Positions 9,351 to 22,781 of a stretch of 64,000 nt of DNA are shown here, piece by piece. Each line of letters begins with the position of its first letter. Position 1 is the stretch's first letter. The stretch comes from Ligula intestinalis (Eukaryota; Platyhelminthes; Cestoda; Diphyllobothriidea; Diphyllobothriidae): NCBI GenBank assembly GCA_036362985.1, contig JAYGXS010000004.1, positions 14,993,583 to 15,057,582 of the forward strand, in the 5' to 3' direction. The position numbers and the translations under genes were made by a program. The notes beneath the pieces are model-generated. The model ran no database searches. It worked only from the letters and a program-made list of their open reading frames with translations, and was not told the origin of the DNA.

Positions 9351-12300
9351 CGTTTTTGCCGTTATATTCCTTTTCCATTGTACGTTATACTCATTGTAAA
9401 TATATTCGGAGCACAATTAACCTGAACGCTTTTTTCAATTAATGCCAATTTTCATCCTTCTTTTCCCTGTTTTCTGTTATTGATTATAGAAACGTATTGT
9501 AGTGAAAAAAACGTGGAAAAGCTCCCGCGACCTGCCGCTCAAATAAGATATGCTCATTTTAGGCAACACACTCTCTCTTTTCTTTTAGGAAGCAGCAGCG
9601 CGAGTTAAAACTTGTGTTTTTCAATGTAAAAAAAGTGGTTTCCATTAGTCCAGTCACATAAACGCTCTATAGAACTTTTCATCCATAAAAGCATAGCCCA
9701 AATATCTGTGTGCGAACAGATGAAAGCGATGTCCATTAGCACTGCGTTCTTAAAAGCTAATGCAACTGGCTCATTATCATCTTCGCCCACTTAATTCATT
9801 ATGGCAGCCTTGTTGTCTATCCACTCAAATTTAATACAGAATATTTCTGATCAAAAATATTATTTTTGGCGGACGAATGGGCGCATTTTCTGTTAAACTG
9901 AGATTCCTATGCTTCGATCTTTGTAAAAACTTGTTTTCTGTTCTCATCTATTCCGGATTGCATAGTATAACATAAATTCGGATAGGCTATTTCGGTATAT
10001 ATAATATCCAATTGTTATGGAGATTTATTTACTTTCTACATCAGAAATGCCATACCTGGAATAACCAAAGACTAATAAATGAAAACAGAGAAACCACATT
10101 TTGGCCAATGTTACACGTATAGTACCCAATCATTGGATCCAATATCATTTCAAGCTTTGCTTTCTACGAATATGTAAGACCGTAACGCTGAAACAGGTTA
10201 CTGCGATTCACGCCATTAAGCATTACTTCTTTCATTTTCATGGATATAATATGAGATTCACTTTGAAGTAACCAAGTTGAGTAGACGGTAAATCGAGCAT
10301 CATAAGATTTTTTAAAAATCCTGGGTTCATCATCAGAGGTAACAATAGAAGTAAAATGTGGCAATTTAAGTTGTATAAGCCAATCACCTGTCATTGCCGC
10401 ACAGGGCTATACACACCGGCTGCAAATGGATGTATTGATTAATTAAATCTCTTTCCATTTTCCAGGCTTCCCCCAGGCTTTCCGCTGGTCGTGTGGTTGG
10501 CGTAGGTGGGTATATTGGCGAAGGCAAAGTTTCCTAGGAGTAGTAGGTATTATTTCGTCGTCCTGTCGTACAACCAGCTTATGTTCATGTATGTGAAATC
10601 AGAGCATGCATTCAGGTTGTCCTGTGTAATTACAGGACGGCTTAGGCATGTGATCCGATAAGCTAGCCATCTAATTAAGCGATGCAAACCCCTGACATGG
10701 AAATTTTTTCATTCATATGTGAATTGAGTATAGTGCAGAAAACGGAGAAATGAGCGATGTTGCAAAGGAAGGCCTACTATACATGAAAATCTTCCAACTA
10801 GGTCCAAACCTATACAACAGCAATTTAAAGCTTTCAATGGCTCAAAATCTCGGATAATTTTTATTGATATCCTGCTGTTATTTGTTCAATTTTCAGGAAA
10901 TATATTTACTCATATACGCAACTGTGACGAAATTTGTGAGTTAAATGCGTTTTTGACTATGAGGGAGCGGGCTAGCACATTGTTAATTTAGAAGTTATCA
11001 GGGAATTTTATTCACAACACGCAACGATTTTTCAAATTTATTGATTGGAAACGTGTTTTACAAAGCATGAGCGGGGTTTGCACATTAAATGATTAAACTG
11101 ACTTTCAAAACATACGATCAAAATTAAAAAGATTAATATAATGCAAAACTGAACTTATTTAATAGAGCTGCAAACTAACAGCTCGTAATGCGTTTGTTAT
11201 TTTTCATCCGTTGAATGGCTAAGCTAAAAAATCACATGACAGGTGAGCAGACAACATAAAAATGATTCAATTTCGCCTTAAAGAACAACAAATATGATAA
11301 AATATAAAAACGTATAAATTTTTGGCATCGTTAAAAGCTTACTACGAAAAATCTATTATGTAAATGTTGGAGGTATTTTTATTTGAGTGTAGTGTATAGA
11401 TGACATCGCTGTGATCTCCGAATGATAACAGTTGAGATCTACCTCATGTTAAGTATATTAATGATCATTTAAGCAAGAAACAACTGCTTATAGGATTACC
11501 AACTCAATGTGTATTAAAAAAATATAAGGGCAAAATTAACTAATTTAACCTTTAAAAAAACATTAAGAGCGTAAGGCTATCGTACCATAGTGAATCGAAA
11601 GGGTAAACATGTATTAGAGGCTAACCGCTATATGGCTCATACAGTTTCTTTACGAATTCCTCACGATCAAAGATTCCTGCTATGACACTTAAATAAGTTA
11701 ATTATATCTGTGATGACGAAAGGCAACAGAAATAGTGTAGTAGGTAAAATGACCAGGATACGCATGATAGCACACAGGCCAACTGCAAAAATGAATAAGT
11801 CATATACAGCTTATGGGAGATACAACCGGCTTTACTTGGCCTAAAATCTGGTGATGCAACTTACGAAATATGATAACAAAAACTCAAATTAATAAGATTG
11901 GAGGACGTCAGAAATTATTCACTGGTATTGTCGGTTTTCCCTATTAGGAAAAAAACGTTTAAAGGTGGTTTTTAAACGAAAATCTTTACGACTGCAAGCT
12001 CCATCCATAGCTACTGGAGCTTCAAACATTTGCGCCCCATACACTTGCACCTTTGTGCATGCTTAATTGTTACAGAAAATTAATCCAACCTAGTGTTATT
12101 TACCAAAACAACCATTGACAAAATGAAGTCTGATTCTTCGCACAGCGTAAGTTAGAAAGGTCCAATGTGAATAAGCATGCTATTATTTAAGGCTGAAATT
12201 CTGGTCTTTAAAATGGCCTGCTTTATTCATTTGCGTAATTATCAGTCTTAACTAAGAAAAACAGCAGTAACTGGCACTTTTTGCTTCTACTCGCCGGTTA

Positions 12301-13241
12301 TTGTCAGACAAATGCGATATTTCCTAGGAAACCAATATAGGGACCATCAGCAAGCAGTCGTTTTGAAGTACATACACAAGTGAAAAAAATTTTTTGTGGC
12401 ATAGATTTCGCTACTAGAAAATTCAAGAACGCAAGGAGTGTGTGTGTGTCTTTAGAAGCTTACTCATTATGAGGCTTGGCTGTATGAACTAAAAGCTAGC
12501 TGAACTGAATCGCGAAATCAATTTAGAGTATGATAAAAATTACTCTCTAACTCTAAAAGTTAACTTTTTAGTTTGTGACAATTAACTTCCTATGTTTTCT
12601 CGGGAAATCCATACACAGGGCAATTTTCCATTTTTTGGACGTAATTCGTAAACGGATTGAACATTTCTTTAAAACAACGTTCCCGTTGTGCCATTTGTTC
12701 TACAGGTCATTTCATTTTGCTATAAATAGGTATTGTGAGCTGACAAAACCATGCATTTATACCTTAATTGTAAAATCAACTTTTCATTTCACCCAGCAGG
12801 CCAGTACTTGAATTGCTAACTTATAATTTTTAATTAAAAAAATATTTTTTTTAACGTTAAGCCTTGGCAGGTGCATTTGGGAGCATTTTTTCTGCTGACT
12901 TCGGAGTTCGTGTTTGTTTACGCATAGTTTACGGGTTGATTTGCGTACCACATATCATGAATTGTTCAAACCATTACGCTCCAACAAAAAATAATACAAA
13001 GCGCTAATTGTGCTATGTAGCATTGTGACTACAACCGTGTTGAGGATTTGAGGAGTTGGCCAACGCACTTTTAGCCGGACATATGAAACAATTAAACTAA
13101 GAGGCCGGCGATCCATGACACCAGATATGCAAAGAAGCGGAAACCGAATTGAAGATCAATACATCCATTGTTTAGTTGATGAAGGTGAAACGTCAGGATG
13201 ACGGTAAATGCTCGCAAACGTGTGTCAACATTTCCATGAGA
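9351..13241. other. No gene recognised
   Basis: About 3.9 kb of AT-rich DNA. Open frames are at most 78 codons, on both strands, with no known motif. A short GTGTGTGTGTGT-type run lies near 12440. Nothing else recognised. Confidence 0.6.
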
Positions 13242-13302
13242 CAGTGAGACAATGGCGTTAAAGCGTTAGACTTTTGACCAACAAGTCGCGGGTGTGAGCC
13301 TA
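13242..13302 (+). repeat. tRNA-derived short repeat head
   Basis: An A-box-like stretch (GTGAGACAATGG near 13244) is followed about 45 bases later by a B-box-like GCGGGTGTGAGCC (near 13288), with the spacing of an internal Pol III promoter. The sequence resembles the head of the SINE at 15985. The body that follows (ACGACGTAAGATTGGGTATG) is not shared with the other copies, so a different subfamily is possible. Confidence 0.5.
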
Positions 13303-13851
13303 GGGTCCTGCACGACGTAAGATTGGGTATGAATACCTGATTACGTCGAATGAGCTAGCAATGATCATTACAGCCTTTCTTGATTTTGCTGAAGCTGCTT
13401 TCTGACATCTTCCCTTTTTCCGTTCGCTGCATTCCATAATGTGTTGAAACATACAAAATGCGCTTTAGTAAAATAAAATTTAAGCTACGCGGACAAGTCA
13501 AATCTTACTTTCTGCAATGAAAAAGGTAAAATCCTTGTGGATCGAAAACTGATTAACATAATCTGCGCCCAACACACGTCCTTCAGCTTTGCGTTAAATC
13601 CCTTGGGTGCCTTTTTCAATGCCCTAGATTAGAACCTTACACTTAAACTATTTTCTGATCTAACCCACCACACCTACCTAGACTTTATCACAAAGCCATC
13701 GTTAATGCCCGAGGATTTTTTTCTTCATATAGTTTTTGGTGTATTTACAGGGAAACCTCTGCTTTAATCGAAAGCGGCAGTTGTACCTCGCTATTGGTAC
13801 TTAAGCTCGCGTTTTACAAATAATATTTTGTACAGTAGAAGACATTTATGT

Positions 13852-13918
13852 CAAGTGGTTAGAACACAGGCTAATAACAACGCCTTGGTCTTGTTGACGT
13901 GCATTTGAATCACACCGA
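13852..13918 (+). repeat. Possible tRNA-like relic
   Basis: GTCAAGTGGTTAGAACACAG resembles a D-arm/A-box region, and TGCATTTGAATCAC about 45 bases later resembles a B box. No acceptor stem is evident. Weak. Confidence 0.3.
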
Positions 13919-14377
13919 TGTCATTGTGGTCAAGTGAGTTTCGAATGTATATATTTATGGACACTTTTATATTAATTATTCACATAGAAAAAATAAATTA
14001 CAACTAGTGAACTGTGTCGTTCTTTTAGAAGTACTGAGCAGGTGCGAAGCGGGGGAACCTTGACAAAAATTTGTATTTTCTAGAATACTATCTACACATT
14101 TTTTCTTATTTATGTGGTCACATCCTAAAGGTTTGTTTGATAAGACATTTCTCACTTAAAAAACATCAAGGTAGTCTTGACCGGTTTCGTATAAATTACT
14201 CAACTGCGACATCGTTCACCAACAGAGAGTGGATAAGTGATATACTGTTCAAAACCAATGAGCAGTAGGTATTCAAAAAATTGTTGATTTAAGCCTGTGG
14301 CTGCGATGGAAATTCGGTCAAACCATTAATCGATCTAACAGTAGTAAAGAGAGCCCTGCTTTCTCATAATTACTAGG

Positions 14378-14511
14378 TGATTTGGCAGCTTTTCTTAATT
14401 TCAGTTGACCCAATTGTAAAAAAACTCAAAGCGTTTGGCAGGATTTGAACCCACGCTTCAGAGAAGGTCTTTACCGGAAGCCAATGCTCTAACTACTAAG
14501 CTACAAACGCC
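14378..14511 (-). repeat. tRNA-like element, family A, copy 1
   Basis: On the minus strand the tRNA-like part is 14511-14430. It has a perfect 7-bp acceptor (GCGTTTG/CAAACGC), TA, a 4-bp D stem (GCTT/GAGC) and a T arm GTGGG-TTCAAAT-CCTGC. Between the D and T arms are about 30 bases instead of the normal 22, and no standard 5-bp anticodon stem with 7-base loop can be drawn. A T7 run follows, then a tail ACAATTGGGTCAACT through GCTGCCAAATCA that is shared with copies at 39358, 39631 and 56588. It is therefore a dispersed repeat, not a simple tRNA gene. Confidence 0.7.
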
Positions 14512-15984
14512 TCGCCTCGCACCATGTATTTAATCATCCTCACCATTATTTTTGTGGCTTTTATTATCGGCGACGGACCCTTGTTACAGTTTCAAAGCAC
14601 AAATGATTAAAGCCAAGATTGTTATGCGCGAAAAGCCGTTTTCTTTTTTACGCAAGGCCTCATGATTCAAGCATATCGTAGACGACACCAGCTGTAACCA
14701 CCTGCAAAGATTTTGGCACCCATTAATTCTACCTGTTCCTTAGTCCTTACGCTTGACTCCACTTGACAAGAAGTTCCTTAGGCTATCTGCGATGGTGCTC
14801 GAGCCTCTGAGTGTTCAGGAAATATGGTGATCATGCGCCAATACCTTGGCGTAAGGCGCTCAACTTCCGTTCCCGACTGGCCTAAATCGTCAGATTTAAT
14901 GATGCTGAAATGCTGGCAATGGACTAAAACCATGTGAGACGCAACTGATTGTTCCCTTCTACCCCCCAGAGGTCTGCTGAAGGTCATAAAATTGCGTGTG
15001 ATTTATATGCTCCTAAAAATGGGTGTCGCAAGTGGACTGGCTGCCTCACCCAGTTTCCGGCCAGCAAGTCACTATAATCAGCAAGCTTCTGTTGGCTTTC
15101 TTACTTGCTCCCTCATTTCCACTCTAATGAAACACCAGTCCTCTATAATTTTATTGAGACGGTGGTTGTACCAGCTTTTTATCAAAATAAAAGTGTGTAT
15201 ATGTGTATGCTAATGGCACCAATGTCTTACTTACATTTTTAAATAACCGTCTTAAAAAGCAACCGTCTGTTTGTGTTATTCGTTGTGTAACCAAATAAGA
15301 CGTATATTTTGGCTTAACAAACAGCAAACAGAAGGGCAGATGAAACAAGGGGATTGTTTTTGTTCTGAGTTAGGGGACATAGACGCGGTTCGGTGGATAC
15401 ACTTGAGAGTCATCAACGTTCCCTAATTGTAAACAACACTTTATACCAGTGAACGATCTTTTATTGCTCTCCATCAAGGATACGGATGAAGCACCATCTG
15501 CTCTAGCAATCTATCCTTGCCTGACGTTTTTATTTTAAAAAGAACGTTTATTTTATGAGGAAAAACGTTGATATATATCAATAGCAAAGATGACGGAGAC
15601 AACTTAAGTTCCAGTTTTAGATTATTCATTAACATCAATGGACAATTCCCAGCTGATGCATTGTTTGAAGTTCGCACCCGCAATCGGACAATTGCACGAT
15701 AGGGTCTTGAAAGTCTTGATCGAGGATATTAACATTGAGAAGAAGAAGCAGAAGAATCGATCGCTGGCACAACACTTTTATTTGCCTGATCAGAAAGCGA
15801 AAGCATACTTGTTTCTAATAGTAACATTGCTATGTGGATGCACATCACCCAGTTACGGGACCCGCTCCTCCCACTATATCCTGAGACTCAATCTCGGGCT
15901 TCGTCAGCAGTCGGACATGGGATAGTATTATGGGCAGTTTAAAGTCAGCGTCAATATTCACAATGTAGACGGGCAAGGCAAATA
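14512..15984. other. No gene recognised
   Basis: AT-rich DNA; open frames up to 95 codons (15638-15925, plus strand) without recognised motifs. The last of these ends inside the region leading into the SINE at 15985. Confidence 0.55.
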
Positions 15985-16130
15985 GCCCGTGACTCAATGT
16001 TTGGACGTCTGATTCACAGGTTGTGGGATCGAGCCTCGGGTACTTCGGTATGGCTGGCTGATGACGGCTAACAAGGTATAAATGGCAACCTGCGTGTCCC
16101 TTATACGTGTCGGCAGTATTCATCTGCCTG
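15985..16130 (+). mobile_element. tRNA-derived SINE, family B, copy 1
   Basis: Head: GTGACTCAATGTTTGGACG (A box) and GTGGGATCGAGCCTCGGG (B box), spaced as in a tRNA. Body: TATGGCTGGCTGATGACGGC followed by TAACAAGG...AAATGG, shared with 45714-45752. This is the classic SINE plan of a Pol III head plus an unrelated body. The 3' boundary is uncertain. Confidence 0.65.
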
Positions 16131-19100
16131 TATGGATGCTGGTTGGGCTCGTACTTGAGTCGAAAGGCAGAACGTATTCATTTATTGATCGTGCATGAGT
16201 GCAATTTAACTTGGAATGTTTTGTTTGATAGAGAAGTGGATGCAAGTGATCAGTTGGTCAGTTTCTAGAAATCCATTGGTGTTGTAAAAGTAGACAGAGA
16301 AAAGTATTTGGAGGGTGGGGCATACAAATTACGTCAAAATCACTAAAATAAACAGATGTTGAGTGAGTTTATGTGTTAATATGAATCTGTAAATCCATTA
16401 AGAAGAGGGAACAAATAAACTAAAGAGTATTTAATATTTAAAATTATGACTGCACAGTTTTTTTACCAAAAAGGGTTAAGTTTAATTTTTAAAAGAGATT
16501 TCAATTGCCAAATATCTTTAAACCTGACTATCCGTTTCACTTGTATTTAGGGTTAGTAAGTTACCCGTTGTTTGCTTCTGTGTAAGAAAAAGTGGAACGT
16601 AGGCATACACCTTATACTACTCATAAAATATTGTAATGAATAAGTCTTATATTGTAAACCCTTCCTGGTCGTAAATGTGTCATAATGAGAAATTTTATAG
16701 AAGAGAAATTTAAAATTCAGTCAAGCAACAATATGTAGACAACGCGTTTCGCTACCGAGTGCGTACACTTCGTGCACATTTCCTCTAAAATATAATTGAA
16801 ATTATCGTAGGATCGGAAAGAAAGTGAGAGAATTCATTATAACTGTCTCGTCAAGTTTCAAAAAAGTAAGGTGTTGTAGACGGTTAGAAACAAGCTGGCT
16901 TAAATGCCGCCATCATGACGTGAAGTTGGATGATCGCACAAGAAAGTTAAAACAAAAACTTCGTTAAGAAGTGGTTTTAAATCTGAAATCGTATTTAAAG
17001 AATTTCGGTTGACTTTTCAGTAGATTTTGATGACTATAGAACGCAACCGACTGAACACATGCTCGGAGGCATCGGCAAAGGCAGTTGACTGCAAAGGCGT
17101 CCCAACCTTATATACCTGCACTTAATCCTCAGTTGTGGGTTTCAGAATGGGTTTGGAAAAAATAGAGGTAAATTGCACCTTAGTTATTTGTATTCTCGTG
17201 AATAATTACATAAATTACTGCTGTTATTTTGCAACGTTTGCTTGAGAACCAAAGGTAGCTTAACCGACAGCTTTTGGCAGATATTGAGGATTGGGCTTGG
17301 ATCGAGGCTAGATTTAAAAAAATACCCACGCAGACTTGAAAAATTGTAATATGAAAGTCGGCCTTTGCCTGCACATGGATTTATCTATTTGCATGCCTGC
17401 TTCTTCGTCTTTGAACTACAGGCAAGAACGGAAATAAACAAGCTTTGCAATCAGGTCTTACATCTCTAGGTTACCATTATGCCAGCCGCAAGAGCACTCC
17501 CAACGTTAGAGCAATTCAACCGTGGCAGATACAAACATTTTTTCGGATGCCCGACGCATATTTCCTGCCGTTCCCATTGACTGCATCTATTTAACTTGGT
17601 CAAAATTTAATTCCAGAGCAAAAATCCAAATAAATTAACCCACAGGGACAGAACTGGAAATCTGAATATAAGCGGACTGCATTCGCAAACAACCTCTTTT
17701 CAGACCAAGAAATGAAACACGGCATTTAAAAAATTCAAAAATCGTCTACGAAAACGGAGGAAGCACGATATTCCTCAGTTTGCGAATGATTCCTGCTGAG
17801 ATAATGGGGGATGGAATTGACGAGAACAAAATTTTCTGCAAATATAACTCATTAATCCGTAGCTTCCAAACTGAGGACTTAAGGAGAAGCCTTAGGCATA
17901 TATGCTGTCAGGATTATTATTCACAGCGCTGGAAGTTTATTGTTCATTGTTCATTCAAAGGGATGTACTTTTAAAGATAAAAGGACGGGCTAGGGTTTCC
18001 ACCTACGAAAAGGTAGGACAGTTTGAAAAACTTTATTGTCCAAGAAAACCAAAAACAAACACTTCTATTAACAAACAGGAAAGAGCGTTGTGTTATAAGT
18101 GCAAATAAGAATCACTCACTGATGGCTCTCTAGGAATGACCCCGATTAAAACCGGTTGTGAGACAAGTTCTTGCAGAAAAATAAGAACTGACTCGAAATT
18201 ATTACGCAAGCAGCCGCAGAAACTCTATTTCGCTGAGGAAAATGTCACAGTTAAGTAACATAAGAATTCATCTACTTTGAATACATCATCCAAATAGGCA
18301 ACCGCTACTATAGTACATTGCAAACCTTATTGAAGAATTAAGCAGCATTTTTGAAAATTCTGTGCGCAGACAGCCATAAGCATGTTACCCTAATGATCTT
18401 GTTGGCAATAGAAAGATGACTAAATATTCACTCCTGAGCACAAAAAACCCGTTGTCTAAGTACTATTTAAAATCTTAAGGGCAACATTTTAAATAACACA
18501 AAATTCGTATAATAATGTTTGCCAAACTTTTGCCTCTAAAATAAACGAAAAACGGAAAAGAGCATACATTGCAATTGGTAGTAATTGTTGTTTTTTTCTA
18601 TTTCTTTCGTCAAGATTGGCTCCTAAGCTCGACCACCACGCGTTCATATCATCTTGCCAACTTAGAGCTCTGAATTCAAGTTTTTTATTTCTCCATGAAA
18701 TGGGCTGAAACACACCATTTTCTCAACAAATTTTGTCACTTCTTATGCACGTTTCCGCACAGCAGTATATACTAGCGAAAATACTTGATAAATATTACCG
18801 ATCGTGAGAGAACGCAGGCCTACCAGGGCATCTCTGGGATGAATCGGTCCCTATGATACCCTTATGATACCTGTTTCAGTTTCGAACTTAAACTGTTAAT
18901 ATAAAAGGCCCTAATTCCCTTCATTTTCTCTAATGTGCTTTAGGACACCTCAAGGCTGCTATGATAAATTAAAGTTGAAAACCTACATAACATGAACCTG
19001 CATCCTTCGTGATAGCACAAGTCAGTCAGTTAGCCGGAGGGCAATATAAGCACAGCGTATAAAATTCTTGATCAATTTTTCCTCTGCATATCTTGGTAGA

Positions 19101-20672
19101 TGTGTGCATCTGTCTTTAGCGGGCATTCGAATTTAAGCCATCCGGTGGAATTCGAGATAAAGCTGTCCACAACCTTAATTATATCTTTTGAGGTACCTTT
19201 GTCCCATGCATCTTGGCTTATCTTTTACGCTGCATAGTCATATAAAACTTGAATATTCGTATTTTTCCACCATAAAATTTGTTAAAAGCAACGGAAAAGG
19301 AGAACTGGAGACTTGTATAGTTTAAACGATAATGGTAGACATTGAGTAAGCTCATTTAATTTTTCACAGTCTAATAATTAGAACAGCGTCTACCATGAAA
19401 CAAGGACGTTTGTGGGTTTCAATTTTAGAATAATACTTTCAGAACTAAGGTTATTAATCCCTCTTTCGAGAATTTTATAATCTTCTGCCAGCTTCGTTTC
19501 TAAAATACCTATAAAAAGTAACGTAATTAAACAAACCTTGTATTGTATTACATCTGACAATATTTTTCATATTGAACAGAACTCTGTATTAAAAATCATC
19601 TCAAGGGTGCCATGTAACTGGTTTGTTTAATGCCCCATCTGTCGGTATGGTAAAACCAGCTGCGGTCACACAAGTTTATTTCTTCGTTTCGTGGAAAAAA
19701 ATACGGAAGTAACGTCTGAAAGCTGACATTTTTTTCTGATTTCTGGAAACCACTGCAACTTCTTGTGCTTGTATGTAGGTGATTCTTCTCAACTCCATTT
19801 CAAATGCTTAATTTATTCCTTGTTTTTTTGTAAAAAGGTATTTTCTTAAACTTGCCTCTCCTTGATTTTCTGTCAATTTCAGAAGAAATGAAACTTAAAT
19901 TGCTTATTCCCATTTTTGTTAGTTTTTTTAGCAAAACATACAAAAATTTATTATTCTTTGTTAATAAACAGCATATGACATTTCTTGGATATCTCGCAAC
20001 CCCTGATTATGCCCATACCTATCTGCTTTTCTTCAATGCACAAGACTGCATTTTCAGAGTATTTAATTCAAAGGCTTTTCGAGTCTCTTATCCACTAACA
20101 GAATAAAAATGGAAGGACCAAATATACGCTTGACTATTCCCCTACATTATTATCGCGATATCGCTTGTGTAAGGTCATCTATCGTACATGCTCATTTATA
20201 CAGCGCAGAAAAACCGCGTTTTAAACCCATAATCCTTTGGTTTCGGTGTATTTTTACGGACAAAAGTTAAATGCCATCCTTTTTCCAAAGATTTCCACTG
20301 GCATTTATCTAGAAAAAGACTGCACTTTTTGAAAAATTTTTGCTGCCTGAAACCATCCCCTTAGTCCGATTTATCGCTGTTTGGCAAATCACACGCCAAC
20401 GAAAAGCCCAGCTTGGTTCCAATTTTCGGAAGTTATGAAGGCTGAACATTTTGCTTGCATGCTGCAACTGGGATGCACGAATGTAGCCGAAGAGCTTGTT
20501 CATTAGAGTTCAATTAACAGAAGGTAAGCGTGCACGTCCTGCCCTCTAATTTATAGCCCTGCTCGGCGTTGCTGAAGTTCACAAAACACTTTTTTTAACT
20601 GGGAAGGCGGGATGAAGGGTAGGCAGACGGGGTGGGAGGGCGACCGTTCGGACGACGCCGACACCAACTTTT
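16131..20672. other. No gene recognised
   Basis: About 4.5 kb of AT-rich DNA. Open frames are at most 84 codons (19852-20106, plus strand, hydrophobic, no motif). No repeat shared with the rest of the window was noticed. Confidence 0.6.
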
Positions 20673-20707
20673 GAAGAAGAAGAAGAAGAAGACGAGGAGG
20701 AGGAGGA
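20673..20707 (+). repeat. GAA/GAG purine microsatellite
   Basis: A (GAA)n run passes into (GAG)n, preceded by a G-rich stretch from about 20601. Purine strand is plus. Confidence 0.9.
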
Positions 20708-22069
20708 CGGGGAATAACCGTTTCAGTCACTGCTTCACTTCATATCGGATGGGCTTCTGCGACAGCCATGCAGGGCTGTAAAATTTTAATTAATGCGTCA
20801 AATCCATGATAGAAAAATTGGAAGCCTGGGCAGCCTGCACCACGGCGCATTTCGAGAAGGCAAAATGGGAGTACTTATGAGTCTTCAGGTTCTCATCCAG
20901 CTGCCCTTGAGGAAGTATATTCGTTGAACAAATTGAAAATGGGTTTCTCATAGGCATTTGGAATAATTTGTGCTTTTATTACCAACTTGAATCTGCCACA
21001 TAAATGGCCATCATTATAAGTTAATAGAAAAGAAACTGTTAAATACTACAAAAAACTCGTGCTGTGTCGTCCCATAGAGTCAATATTTAAATGCATTCCA
21101 TAAGTCATCAACGCGTACTTGCTAATCAAAGACTGAAATGTGACAGTCAACGCGTGTTCTTTTTTGGTGGTTTTTTGAAAATGAATACCCTAGAACGTTT
21201 GCACCAGAAACAGTAAAATATTATGGTTGAAAAACAGGAATTTGAAGATTCAGGTACAGAATTCTTTATGAAATTTAAATTTCACCCCGAAGAACCGATG
21301 GATTTAAGTAGGTTCATTTTACCTGCATGCCCCATTCCGTAGCAAAATAACAATTCATTTACTGGCAGAAAAAATGCATATTTAAATTAGCAGAAATTAC
21401 TGTCCCGATACCATTTTGTGGCATGAAATTTAAAAATGTAGTGAGCTCGGTGAACCATCTTATGAGACTGTAATGCCACACGCATGACTGGCGTCTTTAA
21501 AAATGTGAATTGCATGCTGCACCACACGCGTAGACAAACCTGGCATTGCCGGCAGAGGACTAGACGTACACCAGCCTGTTACGGCCATAAATGGCGTAGG
21601 TTCCATCGTTGTTGTCATCGTCGTTCACTGCATTAATTTGCAGTTCGCATGTTGTACACCTATGAGACCTCTTGTGACAGAACGCGACGTGCAACCAGTG
21701 TGAAAAATTTTCCTGCCAGTTGCTTTATAGTTTAGCCATCCTAATGCTCATAACAACTGCCTTTACTGGTCAAATATTGCTTTAGTTTGAAACTGCAAAT
21801 TGGGTTTCTTTTGAGCGAGGAGGATAGCTAGACTGCACCTAAGAACATGATCTACCAAACAGTAAGTTGGGCACGTAATTTGTGAAGAGCCTGGGCGATT
21901 GTATCTCCATTTCCAATTAGCCCAAGGTATCTAGTAATGTCGGATAAAATTTTAAATATATTAGCTTCATAATGCGCAAAAATCTTGAGTCCAGATAAAA
22001 TATTGCTTTCATCATCCCCAAAAGACAAAGGAAAAGGGTAAATTTCAGAGATCAAGTTTTATTTAAGCT
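20708..22069. other. No gene recognised
   Basis: AT-rich DNA with short frames only. A 67-codon minus-strand frame at 21852-22055 has no known motif and lies just beyond the PLE end. Confidence 0.55.
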
Positions 22070-22103
22070 GACGTTTCGAAAACATTCTCGCTTTCATCAT
22101 CAG
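22070..22103 (-). ncRNA. Hammerhead-like motif (B) at the PLE 1 3' end
   Basis: On the minus strand: CTGATGA (22103-22097), one T, a 6-bp hairpin GAAAGC/GTTTTC with one G-T pair, then GAAACGTC (22077-22070). The core halves match the hammerhead consensus apart from one extra base before helix II. PLEs are known to carry minimal hammerheads in their terminal repeats. Placement just downstream of the endonuclease tail supports this reading. Helix I is poor, so activity is doubtful. Confidence 0.6.
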
Positions 22104-22505
22104 GACATTACGCCTGTTAGTGTCAAGTGAGTGTGTCTGACCACGTGTTTAAACTGTGCCCGATATTTACACGTCAATCGATCGTACCAATCGATTGCTG
22201 CTGGCTGTTTGAATCGTTCTCGCCCTCGCGGGCGCCTTCCTGTAATGTGTCACGTCGTTCATGTACCTTCTGAGCGTTTCCATCGTCTTCGCTTGTAGCT
22301 GCCGGCTGTTGGCCCTGGGTATCTTCCGTCACCCGATCTAGTGTTTCTTTCTGAGCAGACGTTAGCCTTATGCAAAGCGCTTGGTATGGGGATGAAGGTC
22401 TATAACTTTGTGATGCGTGCCAATCGAGGACACACCTTTATCACCAATCTGATCATATTGTCATAAGCTCGGCCTACTACCCTTGATTTTTCCAACGCGA
22501 ACGCA

Positions 22506-22781
22506 TTATACTTCTGCTATATGGACCACATACAGTTTATCCTTGTGGTTAATTGCCTGTTGACGCTCATGCAATCTTGTGCTAAGGGATCTGCCAGTTT
22601 TACCAACATACCTTGCATCACAGTCATGCCGTGGTATGCTGTAGACTGAAGCTGATTGATACGTCAACGATAGCGGGTCTTTGGGCCTCATGGTCTGTTG
22701 TCTGATGGTTGACTTCTGCCAATGAGCCACACCCATCCTGAATGCTTTCAGGATTCTTGCGGCCTCTGATACATTCTTCAC
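22506..22781 (-). pseudogene. PLE GIY-YIG endonuclease domain
   Basis: The 91-codon frame begins MKNVSEAARILKAFRMGVAH, a conserved PLE linker, and contains SVYSIPRHDCDARYVGKTGR followed by SLSTRLHERQQA. The pair VYSI...YVG is the GIY-YIG-type signature, with a downstream arginine and a glutamate/histidine-containing helix as in Uri/PLE endonucleases. The frame ends near 22506, and the continuation to about 22135 is readable only with shifts (a FALEKSRVVGRAYDNM block is visible). Such domains nick target DNA for priming. A parallel frame over 22624-22896 is an out-of-frame shadow and includes part of the real linker. Confidence 0.85.

Noticed and set aside
14430..14511. Functional tRNA gene
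   Set aside because: Acceptor, D and T arms are good, but no normal anticodon arm exists and the sequence is part of a dispersed repeat with a common tail.
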